Of a DNA stretch of 43,095 bases, positions 1 to 7,446 are shown piece after piece. The notes beneath the pieces were generated by a model. The model was not told the origin of the DNA, searched no databases, and saw only the letters and a program-made list of their open reading frames with translations. The position numbers and the translations under genes are program-made. The DNA lies in assembly GCF_003626575.1 (NCBI RefSeq), contig NZ_RBDY01000047.1, positions 1 through 43,095 on the forward strand, written 5' to 3'. Origin of the DNA: Streptomyces radicis (GTDB lineage: Bacteria > Actinomycetota > Actinomycetes > Streptomycetales > Streptomycetaceae). The stretch's first letter is position 1; each line of letters starts with the position of its first letter.

Positions 1-111
1 GTCGCAACCCTCAAGTCCTGGCGACTCCTGCGCAGGCTGCGATGCTCCACCACCCGCATCACCAACCTCGTTCAGGCCGTCCTCACCCTGCACCTGACCT
101 GCTCAAACTGA
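1..111 (+). pseudogene. 3' end of IS5-like transposase gene (remnant)
   Basis: The first 37 codons of the window read through to a TGA at 109-111. The peptide contains LKSWRLLRRLRCST followed by ITNLVQAVLTLHL, which looks like the C-terminal tail of IS5-group DDE transposases common in Streptomyces. The gene begins left of the window, so it may be intact there; what is visible is only the tail. Its stop lies 16 bases before the start of a second, unrelated transposase fragment, so one of the two elements was cut during rearrangement. The family name rests on recall of tail motifs only. Confidence 0.55.
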
Positions 112-127
112 GGTTGAAAAACGCTCA

Positions 128-673
128 GTGAAACCCGACGGCGACATCCGCGACGGCGCCTGGGTCGCCGAACTCGCCGGAGACTGCCTCAAGGGCTGGC
201 CGAAAGGGATGCGGCTGATCGTGCGCAAGGAACGCCCGCACCCCGGCGCCCAACTGCGCTTCACCGACACCGACGGCCTGCGCCTGACCTGCTTCGCCAC
301 CAATACCGCCGACAAGGCGATCGCCCCACTCGAACTACGACACCGCCAGCGGGCCCGCGCCGAGGACCGCATCCGCGCCGCCCGCGCCACCGGCCTGCGC
401 AACCTCCCCCTCCACGACACCGCGCAGAACCAGATCTGGCTGGAGATCGTCCAGATCGCCCTCGACCTGCTCGCCTGGATGCCCCTGCTCGCCCTGACCG
501 GCAAAGCCCGGCTCTGGCAACCCCGCCGCCTGCGGCTTCGGCTCTTCTCCACCGCCGCCCAGCTCGTCACCACCGGCCGCCGCCACTACCTCCGCCTCGC
601 GGCGCACTGGCCCTGGACCGACGTGATCACCGACGCCCTGCAACGGCTCCACGCCCTCCCCAACCCAGGCTGA
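128..673 (+). pseudogene. Truncated IS1380-family transposase (C-terminal part)
   Basis: This is an open frame of 181 codons with a possible GTG at 128. It contains GMRLIVRKERPHPGAQLRFT near residue 27, then LELRHRQRARAEDRIR, then LRNLPLHDTAQNQIWLEI, all hallmarks of the C-terminal half of IS1380-family DDE transposases. Intact members are about 450-460 aa, so more than half, including the N-terminal DNA-binding part and the first catalytic residues, is missing. The frame upstream is closed by a stop at 95-97. The fragment probably has no activity and marks a scar at the left flank of the linaridin operon. Confidence 0.8.
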
Positions 674-828
674 CCAGCGCCTTCCCGTCCCTGCGAACAG
701 CACCACCCCGGCCGGAGCCGTGGAACCCGGCGCCCACCCGACGCGACAGCCGGGCCACAGCCCTGCCCGGACTCCGAAAATCCACACCAACACCCACCAC
801 AAAGGGCCCGACAGCAAGCTGACAGACC

Positions 829-845
829 CTCATGAATGATCAAGG
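829..845 (+). repeat. Possible right terminal end of the IS1380-like element
   Basis: The sequence CTCATGAATGATCAAGG lies about 155 bp past the transposase stop. Read on the other strand it begins CCTTGATCATTCATGAG, which resembles the terminal inverted repeats I recall for actinobacterial IS1380-type elements. The partner left end is not in the window, so it cannot be confirmed as an inverted repeat. Confidence 0.35.
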
Positions 846-1203
846 CTAGCGCTCCTGGCTCCCACATTCCCGCCATTCAGCGAATCCTTCAGGCCAGACG
901 ACGAAATCGCGCCGAGGTGCCGTCTGCCCCGGTTCGTACGCTCTCCCAGCGCTCCGGCCCTCGCGGGAGTCACCAGGGTCAACCCCCATGTGAACGGGGT
1001 GACTTCGTGCCGTGGGATGCCCCGGGGCGCGGGGGCGGGTGCGGCGTTGACGGGTCTCGATCGGCTGGTTACGCTGTATTTCCGCAATGTTGAGTTGCCG
1101 GCGTTGCATTGCACGTTCAATTCAGAGCGAGCGGCGGGGGATGGGCAACTTCAGGTCCGTCGAGACCCTTTCGCTCAGCAAAGAAACGAGGAAGGGTAGC
1201 AAA
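846..1203 (+). promoter_or_regulatory. Upstream region of the linaridin operon
   Basis: No convincing gene is present here; the open frames in this stretch lack ribosome-binding sites and recognisable content. It must hold the promoter of the precursor gene. One visible structure is an inverted repeat, AGTCACC at 968-974 and GGTGACT at 998-1004, separated by 23 bp, which could be a regulator site. The ribosome-binding site GAGGAAGG at 1188-1195 sits at a good distance before the ATG at 1204. I could not identify a clear -35/-10 pair. Confidence 0.35.
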
Positions 1204-1410
1204 ATGCGACTGAACTCGATTGCAGCTCAGGAAAAGGACACTGGAATACGACCGGAGTCGATCGCGACGCAGGAATTCGCCAACGGCGTCCTCCGCGATG
1301 CGGCCCCGGGGTTTCACTCGGACTCCGAGATTCCCGCGATGGCCACCCCGGCCACGCCGACCGCCGCCCAGTTCGTGATCCAGGGCAGCACCATCTGCCT
1401 GGTGTGCTGA
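1204..1410 (+). CDS. cypA: Cypemycin-type linaridin precursor peptide
   Basis: This 68-aa RiPP precursor starts at ATG 1204 after GAGGAAGG. The leader (residues 1-46) contains ATQEFANGVL and AAPGFHSDSEIPAM, matching the leader pattern of cypemycin precursors as I recall it. The 22-residue core (47-68) begins ATPATPTAAQ and ends FVIQGSTICLVC. It differs from the cypemycin core as I remember it only at position 8, Ala for Val. Family knowledge predicts dehydration of core Thr2, 5, 7 and 17 to dehydrobutyrine, aminovinyl-cysteine between Cys19 and decarboxylated Cys22, N,N-dimethyl-Ala1, and allo-isoleucine at 13 and 18. It is the first gene of the operon and is separated from the enzymes by a strong hairpin. 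The peptide is presumably cut after Met46. Confidence 0.93.
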   Translation: MRLNSIAAQEKDTGIRPESIATQEFANGVLRDAAPGFHSDSEIPAMATPATPTAAQFVIQGSTICLVC

Positions 1411-1423
1411 CGAGGGGCTGATC

Positions 1424-1468
1424 CGCGTGCCGGAGAAGCCAGGACCACCGCGGCTTCTCCGGCACGCG
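1424..1468 (+). terminator. Hairpin between precursor and biosynthetic genes (attenuator)
   Basis: CGCGTGCCGGAGAAGCC at 1424-1440 pairs perfectly with GGCTTCTCCGGCACGCG at 1452-1468, giving a 17-bp stem with an 11-nt loop, 13 bases after the precursor stop. No T-run follows. Its position between a small precursor gene and large enzyme genes suggests partial termination or 3'-end protection, so that precursor transcript exceeds enzyme transcript. It also argues against the GTG at 1427, inside the stem, as the start of the next gene. Confidence 0.85.
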
Positions 1469-1507
1469 CTTCCGGTGTGGGTCCGAGACGGGGAGACAAA
1501 GAGCTTG

Positions 1508-3265
1508 GTGAGTGTGCAACGGTGGAGACGAGGCGCTTCGCGCGCAACCGCCGCTCAAAAGGCGGCTGATCGGGTGTTTCTGCCGATCGCGATCGGACAG
1601 ATCCTTGCGTCGGCGGAGACCCTGAGTCTCAAGAGAGTGTTCGACGACGACGGCTACCTCAGGGGCGTTTCGGCCCAGCAGTTTCCGCCGGGCAGCCTGC
1701 GGCACCGGCTCGGTCGCGTGCTCGACCATCCGCGCACCCCCAAGGTGCTCGCCGGGGCCACGCTCGCGGCGTCGACGGGGCTGGTATTGGCGCGCGGCAA
1801 CCGCAGAGTGCAGATCGCGGCGGCGGCGGTCATCGGCGCGTGCAACCGGCTGAGCGAGATACGCACGCCGTACGGCCGGGACGGCGCCGACCAGATGACG
1901 GCGGTCATCACGCAGTACCGGACGATCACGGCGCTGATAGCAGACGAGCGGGTGTCCGACGACATCTTCCTGCGCGCCGTCAACTTCCAGGCGGGGCTCA
2001 GCTATGCCGTCTCGGGAATATCCAAGGCTTTCGGCAGCAGTTGGGTGCAGGGCGACGCGCTGCCCGAGGTCCTCAGGACGGAGGCTTATGGCCGGGGCCC
2101 GGCCGCGGAGCTCCTGCGGAGGCATCCGAGGCTCTGTAGGGCGTTGACCATCGGGACGGTCGCGTGGGAGGCAGCCTTTCCGCTCGTCTACACGCTGCCG
2201 CGCAGGCAGGCGTCCCATGCGCTCTCCGCGGTCAAGCTGTTCCACGCGGGCGTGGCGGCGACCATGGAATTGCCGCGATTCGTTTGGGGATTCGTCGGTT
2301 CCCATGGAGCGGTCGGCTATGTGCTGGACACCAGGGGCGAACGGCGGAGCTTCGAGAAGTCCGTCATCGGAATCGCCGGTGGCGTGACGCTTGCGAGCGC
2401 GCTGATCGCCCGCGAGAAGCGGAAGATCGCGGAGCAGCGGAGGCTCGGTCCCAAGGGCGTCTCGCGGCTCCGCGGCGACATCGGCGTCGTCGAGTATGTC
2501 GTGAACCGCCCTCAGGAAGGCCCTGATCGCTCCGGGCCCGTGATCGTTCTGGAATGCGGCCTGGGTCAGTCACTCGATTCGTGGGAGTGGGTCGCGGAGG
2601 GGCTGGCCCGGGACTACACGGTCATTCGTTACCACCGGTCCGGATATGGCCTCACGAAGTCGCGCGCGTCCAGCGGTGACCTCATCGGCGCCATCCTCGA
2701 CGAGGTCCGGGCCGATGGGGAGATCGTGGTCGTGACCCACTCCATCGGCTCTCTGAGCGCGGCCTCCTACGTCCGCGATCCCCGCTTCGCCCACCGCGTG
2801 CGCGCACTCGTCGTGGTCGACGGCACCGACCCGGATCTGCTGAAGGCCGACCGTTCCGACCGCAGGCGGTTCGGGGCGTTCGTCCAGGCGCAGGTGCACA
2901 CGCTCTTCGCCGCGGTGACCGGGATCCACGAGTGGGCGCCCAACGCGGTGGAGCGCCAGGCGGGCTACACACCCGATACCCAGTACAGCCATGTGCAGTT
3001 CGTGTTCTCGCCGAGGAACGTCATCAACTCGATCCGTGAATACCGCGGCGTGCACACCGAAGGCGTCCTGGCCGACCTGGCCGCGGTCAAGTCCGTCCTC
3101 GTGATCGCGTCGGGCGAGAACGCCAAGCAGCAGTCGGTGTTCGCCGAGAAGCTGGGAGCCGATTTCGAGGTGGTCGAAGGGTCGGCGCACCGATCGATCA
3201 TCGGATACAGGAATCACGCGGAGAAGGTCGAAGGTGCCATCAGAAGGTTTCTCCATGAGGGGTGA
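1508..3265 (+). CDS. cypH: CypH-like linaridin maturation protein (membrane plus alpha/beta hydrolase domains)
   Basis: This protein of about 585 aa has an N-terminal half with several hydrophobic segments (for example FLPIAIGQILASAETLSL near the start) and a C-terminal alpha/beta-hydrolase domain. The hydrolase part shows GLGQSLDSW after a buried strand near residue 348, a nucleophile elbow THSIG with Ser412, and a late His561 in GSAHRSI. The elbow lacks the first Gly of the usual GxSxG. This two-domain layout is that of CypH/LinH proteins of type A linaridin clusters, where it is needed for modification of the precursor, probably as a membrane complex with CypL. GTG 1508 is chosen because GGGGAG lies about 12 bp upstream; TTG 1505 is also possible. 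The gene overlaps cypL by 11 bp. Confidence 0.85.
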   Translation: MSVQRWRRGASRATAAQKAADRVFLPIAIGQILASAETLSLKRVFDDDGYLRGVSAQQFPPGSLRHRLGRVLDHPRTPKVLAGATLAASTGLVLARGNRRVQIAAAAVIGACNRLSEIRTPYGRDGADQMTAVITQYRTITALIADERVSDDIFLRAVNFQAGLSYAVSGISKAFGSSWVQGDALPEVLRTEAYGRGPAAELLRRHPRLCRALTIGTVAWEAAFPLVYTLPRRQASHALSAVKLFHAGVAATMELPRFVWGFVGSHGAVGYVLDTRGERRSFEKSVIGIAGGVTLASALIAREKRKIAEQRRLGPKGVSRLRGDIGVVEYVVNRPQEGPDRSGPVIVLECGLGQSLDSWEWVAEGLARDYTVIRYHRSGYGLTKSRASSGDLIGAILDEVRADGEIVVVTHSIGSLSAASYVRDPRFAHRVRALVVVDGTDPDLLKADRSDRRRFGAFVQAQVHTLFAAVTGIHEWAPNAVERQAGYTPDTQYSHVQFVFSPRNVINSIREYRGVHTEGVLADLAAVKSVLVIASGENAKQQSVFAEKLGADFEVVEGSAHRSIIGYRNHAEKVEGAIRRFLHEG

Positions 3266-3821
3266 CCGTGTCCGCGGCGCGGCGGGCGCGTTCGCCATCG
3301 GGGCGCTCGCGGCGCACCTGGTCGCGACCGTATTGCAGAACACACCCGACTCCTACAATCAGGACCTGAGGAAATTCACCGGCGGCTGGCCCCTGCCGGG
3401 TTGGCGGTTCTTCGCCCCGAACCCCGGGGTGCAGAATGTCCACTTGCTGGTACGCGAGGCCATGGCGGGCAGCGCGGAGCCAACGCCGTGGCGCGATGTG
3501 ACTCCCGAGGTGGAGCACGGGTGGCGACAGGTTCTGTGGAATCCGGGAAGCCGGGGGCCGAAAGCGCTGTTCGACGCCATGCAGCAGCTCTCCGTCATGA
3601 GCGCGAACCAGGCCGACTTCGCGTGGGTCACCCAGAGCTCGCCGTATCAGCTGGTGTTCGCCGCGAGCCGGGCCGCGGCGGCGGATGATTCCGAGGCCCT
3701 ACAGTTTCTTCTCATGAACGTCTTTCCCAGTGCGCCGCCCGAGCAGCGGATGAAGCCGATCCTCACCTCCGAGTGGATCGCTCTCGGCTCTCCGGCCGAC
3801 GCCGAGGAAGCGGCCCGATGA
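3255..3821 (+). CDS. cypL: CypL-like linaridin maturation protein
   Basis: This protein has 188 aa. ATG 3255 lies inside the end of cypH and is preceded by AGAAGG. Residues 8-27 form one hydrophobic, probably membrane-spanning helix. It is followed by YNQDLRKFTGGWPLPGWRFF and a soluble domain rich in Trp and aromatic residues. It matches no general enzyme family; identity rests on size, layout and position directly after cypH, as in cypemycin, grisemycin and salinipeptin clusters. I recall work on the grisemycin pathway linking the CypL/GrmL type to epimerisation of core residues. The molecular role is therefore dehydration partner or epimerase, and I cannot separate these from sequence. Confidence 0.8.
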   Translation: MRGDRVRGAAGAFAIGALAAHLVATVLQNTPDSYNQDLRKFTGGWPLPGWRFFAPNPGVQNVHLLVREAMAGSAEPTPWRDVTPEVEHGWRQVLWNPGSRGPKALFDAMQQLSVMSANQADFAWVTQSSPYQLVFAASRAAAADDSEALQFLLMNVFPSAPPEQRMKPILTSEWIALGSPADAEEAAR

Positions 3822-4390
3822 ACGTGGAGCCGTTCGAGGGTGCCCAGCTGCACCTGCATGTCACGGGATCCATCGGCGCCGCGCTCGTTCCGTGGTGGGT
3901 TCACTGGCTGCGGGAATTGAACCCCGATGTCGTCGTGAATGTCTCGGTCACCCGGTCGGCCACGCGATTCCTTGCGGTGCGATCGCTGCGCCATCTGGCC
4001 AACGGCCAGGTGTGGACCGACTCCTGGGACGATTCGGAGCTGCCGCCAGAGGTCAACAGCGGGCAGAGCGGCGAATCCGAGTGTTTCATTCTCTTTCCTG
4101 CGACCCTGGACACCCTGATGCGCCTGGCACAGGGCCGTGCGGATTCGCCCGCCCTGTTGATGCTTCAGGTGACGAACCGCCCCATCGTGATCGCCGATAC
4201 GCTGCCAGGATCCAACGAGATCGTGGAAAGTAATCTGCGCGTTCTCGAGACGCGTTCCAATATCGGATTCGCGCCTCGGGTGACCGGCGTGCGCGCCCAT
4301 GGCCGCTCGACGGCAGAGGTGGGATTCAATCTGCCGGGCGCCATAGGCGTGGCCAACGACATGGTGAGGAAAGGTCGTCCCCATGAGTGA
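3818..4390 (+). CDS. cypD: CypD-like flavoprotein cysteine decarboxylase
   Basis: This 190-aa member of the HFCD (EpiD/MrsD/Dfp) flavoprotein family oxidatively decarboxylates the C-terminal Cys of the precursor to an enethiol, the precursor of S-[(Z)-2-aminovinyl]-cysteine. Visible signatures are VTGSIGAAL at residues 15-23 in the nucleotide-binding position, PATLDTLMRLAQG at 94-106, which corresponds to the PASANT region of EpiD, and the following strand VTNRPIVIADTLPG that lines the FMN pocket. The length is typical. ATG 3818 overlaps the TGA of cypL (ATGA) and has GAGGAAG upstream, which favours translational coupling. Its presence agrees with the CxxC end of the precursor core. Confidence 0.88.
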   Translation: MNVEPFEGAQLHLHVTGSIGAALVPWWVHWLRELNPDVVVNVSVTRSATRFLAVRSLRHLANGQVWTDSWDDSELPPEVNSGQSGESECFILFPATLDTLMRLAQGRADSPALLMLQVTNRPIVIADTLPGSNEIVESNLRVLETRSNIGFAPRVTGVRAHGRSTAEVGFNLPGAIGVANDMVRKGRPHE

Positions 4391-5120
4391 CCCGAGTGTG
4401 TATGCCCCGGAGGCGATCGATGCCTATGACCTGGTGTCGTCGATGCTTTCCCCGGGGGCCGGTCTCGTGGCCTGGGTGTCCGCGCACCGGCCCCTGGCTG
4501 GACAGGTCGTCCTCGATCTGGGCGCCGGAACGGGTGTGTCGTCGTTCGCACTCGCCGACGCCGGTGCACAGGTGGTGGCGGTCGATGCGTCAAGGCCGTC
4601 GTTGGACCTGCTCGAGAGCAGGTGCCGGGATCGCAAGATCGACGTGGTCGAGGCCGACTTCCGCGATATCCAGCTCAATTCGACGTTCGACATCATCACG
4701 CTGTCTCGAAACACCTTCTTTCTTGCCCAGAGCCACGACGAGAAAATCGCTCTCCTGCGTGTCATCGAGCGCCATCTGAAGCCCGAGGGCGCGGCGTTCC
4801 TCGACTGCACCGACCCGGCCGAGTTCCTTCGCGCGGGTGGGGACGCGACGTCGGTGACCTATCCGCTGGGCCGAGACCGGATGGTGACCATCACTCAGAC
4901 CGCCGATCGCGCCTCCCAGGCGATCATGAGTATCTTCTTGGTGCAGAGCGCGTCCACACTCACCGCGTTCCACGAGATGGCCACCTGGGCAACGCTGCCG
5001 GAGATCCGGCTGATGGCGCGGATGGCCGGTCTTGAGGTGACGGGCGTCAACGGGTCGTACGCGGGTGAGGACTACGACGCGCGCTCACGAGAGATGCTTG
5101 TGGTTCTGGAGCGAAAGTGA
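4383..5120 (+). CDS. cypM: CypM-like SAM-dependent alpha-N-methyltransferase
   Basis: This protein of 245 aa has a class I methyltransferase fold. Motif I is VLDLGAGTGVSS at residues 43-54, the acidic end of strand 2 is VVAVDAS, and EADFRDI is motif II-like. It should add two methyl groups to the N-terminal Ala of the mature peptide after leader removal, as CypM does for cypemycin. The predicted core starts with Ala, which fits. The start ATG 4383 lies 8 bp inside cypD and follows GAGGAAAGG. Codon use here is still less GC-biased at third positions than in the transporter genes that follow. Confidence 0.85.
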   Translation: MSDPSVYAPEAIDAYDLVSSMLSPGAGLVAWVSAHRPLAGQVVLDLGAGTGVSSFALADAGAQVVAVDASRPSLDLLESRCRDRKIDVVEADFRDIQLNSTFDIITLSRNTFFLAQSHDEKIALLRVIERHLKPEGAAFLDCTDPAEFLRAGGDATSVTYPLGRDRMVTITQTADRASQAIMSIFLVQSASTLTAFHEMATWATLPEIRLMARMAGLEVTGVNGSYAGEDYDARSREMLVVLERK

Positions 5121-5749
5121 CCAATTTCCCTGTGCTCGCGGCGGACGGTGCGACGGTCACGCTGGACGACACCACGCTGCTCGCGCCCACGACGTTCGCG
5201 GTGCTGCCGGGCGAGTTCTGGTGCGTCACGGGCAGCAATGGCTCGGGCAAGACCACGCTCCTGCGGGCCTTTCTCGGCAGCCGGAGCCTGACGGCCGGTT
5301 CGTGCTCGGTGAGGGGCGAGCCCGTCGACATGGCCAAGCCGCGGCACCGGCGCCTGGTCGCCTCGCTCGTCGAACCGATCCCCGTCGCACGCGACATGAC
5401 GCTGCGCGAGCAGGTGACCCTGGTCGCCGCCTCGTGGTACGGCAACGCCCCCGAGGCCGCCGAACGCGCCGAGCGGGTCATCGAGCGGCTCGGGCTCCCC
5501 GCGCTGGGCGAGCGGTTTCCCCACCAGGTCTCGTCGGGGCAGTTGCAGCTCTTCAGCCTCGCGCTGACCCTGGTCCGCCCCGCCGACGCCGTTCTGCTCG
5601 ACGAGCCCGAGCGGCACCTCGACAGCCACCGCGTCGGCCTGGTGGCCACGCTGCTCGCCGAGCGGGCGAGGAAGGGCACGGCGTTCCTGGTCGCCACCCA
5701 CGAGCCCGCCCTGGTGGAAGCGTGCGAAGGGCGTGTGGAGCTGGGATGA
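5117..5749 (+). CDS. cypT: ABC transporter ATP-binding subunit, linaridin export
   Basis: This is a 210-aa single nucleotide-binding domain. Walker A is GSNGSGKT (39-46), the signature is VSSGQ (138-142; canonical LSGGQ, so two deviations), Walker B is AVLLDEP (158-164), and the switch His is in ATHEP (193-197). GTG 5117 overlaps the cypM stop and has GGAGCGAAA upstream. It is paired with the multispanning protein that starts at 5746 and probably drives export of the mature peptide or producer immunity. The symbol follows the cypemycin transporter; exact orthology is not certain. Confidence 0.8.
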   Translation: MTNFPVLAADGATVTLDDTTLLAPTTFAVLPGEFWCVTGSNGSGKTTLLRAFLGSRSLTAGSCSVRGEPVDMAKPRHRRLVASLVEPIPVARDMTLREQVTLVAASWYGNAPEAAERAERVIERLGLPALGERFPHQVSSGQLQLFSLALTLVRPADAVLLDEPERHLDSHRVGLVATLLAERARKGTAFLVATHEPALVEACEGRVELG

Positions 5750-7323
5750 CGACGCACAGTGTCGCGGCGCCCGACGCCGACGCCGGGGCGCGCGTCCACG
5801 CCGTGCGGCACCGGTACGCGCGCCGCGGGGACCGTGCCACGGTGCGGGGCCGCGCGTACGCCGCCTATCTCGTCGCGTTGTTCGGCCTCATCTATCTGGT
5901 GCCCGTCTTCTACGCGGCGAGCACATCGCCCGCGCTCGTCTCCGTGGGGTCGTCCGCCGACGCGACTCCCGTGGCCTGCGCGCTCGCGGCGGCGGCGTGC
6001 TGGGGCGCCCAACTCGCTGGCCGGTTCTGGGGGCCGCTGGTGATCCAGCCGTTCCTGCTGTATGTGTTCATGTCCACGGACCTGTCCCCCGCGTCCTACC
6101 TCGGCGCGATCGCCCGGCGCCGCCTGGTGTACGCGGGCGCGGCCACGCTGGTGACGGCGTGCGCGGCCGCGTATCTCACGACCGACCTGTTCGACCGCCT
6201 CGGCACCGCGCTGCCGGGTCTCGCGGCCGCTGTGGGGCTCGGCGCCTTCGCCGCGGTGGCCTGGCTGTGGGGCCAGGTCAGGGCGGTGCCCGACAATCTC
6301 GCGCTCGCCTCGGGCGCGGGCGCCATGGCGCTCGTCGTGGCGGCGCCGAGCCGCCTGGCCCCCGGCGGCGGGGGCGGCCTGTGGCTCCTCGCCCTCGTGC
6401 TCGCGGCGGGGGCCGCGGCCCTCGGGCGTGCGGCCCTCAGGTCGATCCGGACGGTCGATCTGGCCCGGCTGGCGCGCGAGTCGGCGCGCGCCTCCCAGGC
6501 GCGGGCATACGCGTGGACGGGGACGCTGCACCACGCGCTCGACCTGTACCGGCCCGAGCCGCGCGGGCTCACCTCGGCCCTGATCCGTTCGGGCGGGCTC
6601 TTGCGCGGATATCTCGCCCAGGGGGCGACGCGGGCGCTGCGCACGCTGGGGCGCGCGATCGCGGCCGTGGCGTCCCTGCTGATCGGCGGCGCCGTGCTGG
6701 CGCTCGGGGCTGCCGGGCCCGAGGGCGGTCCGGCGCTGTTCGCGTGGATGGCCGGAGCGGTCGGCGTGTATCTGGGATCCGGGTGGGTGAGCGAGACATG
6801 GCGCGGCCTGCGCGACGAGCTGACGCTGCCCCCGCTGTTCGGTGAGCGGTGGGGCGGGACGCTCGCCCGCACGCTGACGTGGCCCGTCGTCGCCGTGACG
6901 GCCGGAGCGTGCCTGGGAGGCGGCCTGGCGCTCCTGGCCCCGTGGCCGTGGCGCGGCGCGCCCGTGGCGGACGCGGCCCCGCTGGTCGCGGGGTCGGTGG
7001 TGCTGGCCCTTGGCGCGAGGTTTCTGCGGGAGATGAAGCTCCATCTGCCGCTCGAGCTGCTTCTCCCGATCGTCACGCCGCTCGGCGACCTGTCCGGGCT
7101 GCGCATCGTGGCGTGGCAGTTCGACGGGGTCGTCGCCGTGGTGATCGGCGTCGCCACGATGAACGCCGTGCCGTCCGCGCTCGGCGCGGCCGCGCTGGGG
7201 ATCGGCGTGGCCGCCTGCTGCGTGTGGATGGGGCTGCGCAGGACGGGATGGGCGCACCGGGGGCTGCTCTCCCGGCTCGGCAGGGGGGAGAACGGGCGCG
7301 CCACCCGCGGTTCCAGCCGTTGA
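5746..7323 (+). CDS. Multispanning membrane protein, probable ABC export permease
   Basis: This protein of 525 aa starts at ATG 5746, overlapping the stop of the ATPase gene (ATGA). After a polar N-terminus it has many hydrophobic segments, starting with AYLVALFGLIYLVPVFYAA near residue 45 and continuing to the C-terminal quarter, so 10 or more membrane helices are likely. A charged cytoplasmic stretch with LARLARESARASQARAYAW lies in the middle. It resembles the ~500-aa actinobacterial membrane proteins found beside small stand-alone ABC ATPases. There is no ATPase or peptidase domain, so it would not remove the leader. It is the last gene of the linaridin operon. Its GC content is clearly higher than that of cypA-cypM. 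Confidence 0.75.
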   Translation: MTTHSVAAPDADAGARVHAVRHRYARRGDRATVRGRAYAAYLVALFGLIYLVPVFYAASTSPALVSVGSSADATPVACALAAAACWGAQLAGRFWGPLVIQPFLLYVFMSTDLSPASYLGAIARRRLVYAGAATLVTACAAAYLTTDLFDRLGTALPGLAAAVGLGAFAAVAWLWGQVRAVPDNLALASGAGAMALVVAAPSRLAPGGGGGLWLLALVLAAGAAALGRAALRSIRTVDLARLARESARASQARAYAWTGTLHHALDLYRPEPRGLTSALIRSGGLLRGYLAQGATRALRTLGRAIAAVASLLIGGAVLALGAAGPEGGPALFAWMAGAVGVYLGSGWVSETWRGLRDELTLPPLFGERWGGTLARTLTWPVVAVTAGACLGGGLALLAPWPWRGAPVADAAPLVAGSVVLALGARFLREMKLHLPLELLLPIVTPLGDLSGLRIVAWQFDGVVAVVIGVATMNAVPSALGAAALGIGVAACCVWMGLRRTGWAHRGLLSRLGRGENGRATRGSSR

Positions 7324-7446
7324 ACCCCCGTGCAGAGTGGGCCCGGTACGGGCCCTGTCCTGGTGGCGGGCGGGGGCGCTGTACGGTCGTCGGGGCCCGT
7401 ACGGCGCTCGTTCGCGGCCCGTTCGCCGCCCGTTGGAGAGGAGGTG

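Noticed and set aside
836..1093. Open frame of 85 codons between the IS remnant and the precursor gene
   Set aside because: No ribosome-binding site, Arg/Gly/Pro-rich low-quality translation typical of non-coding high-GC DNA, and open frames overlap it on the other strand as well.
1427..1507. N-terminal extension of the CypH-like protein starting at GTG 1427
   Set aside because: The GTG and following codons form the left arm and loop of the perfect hairpin, there is no ribosome-binding site, and the peptide is unlike the rest. GTG 1508 with GGGGAG upstream is preferred.
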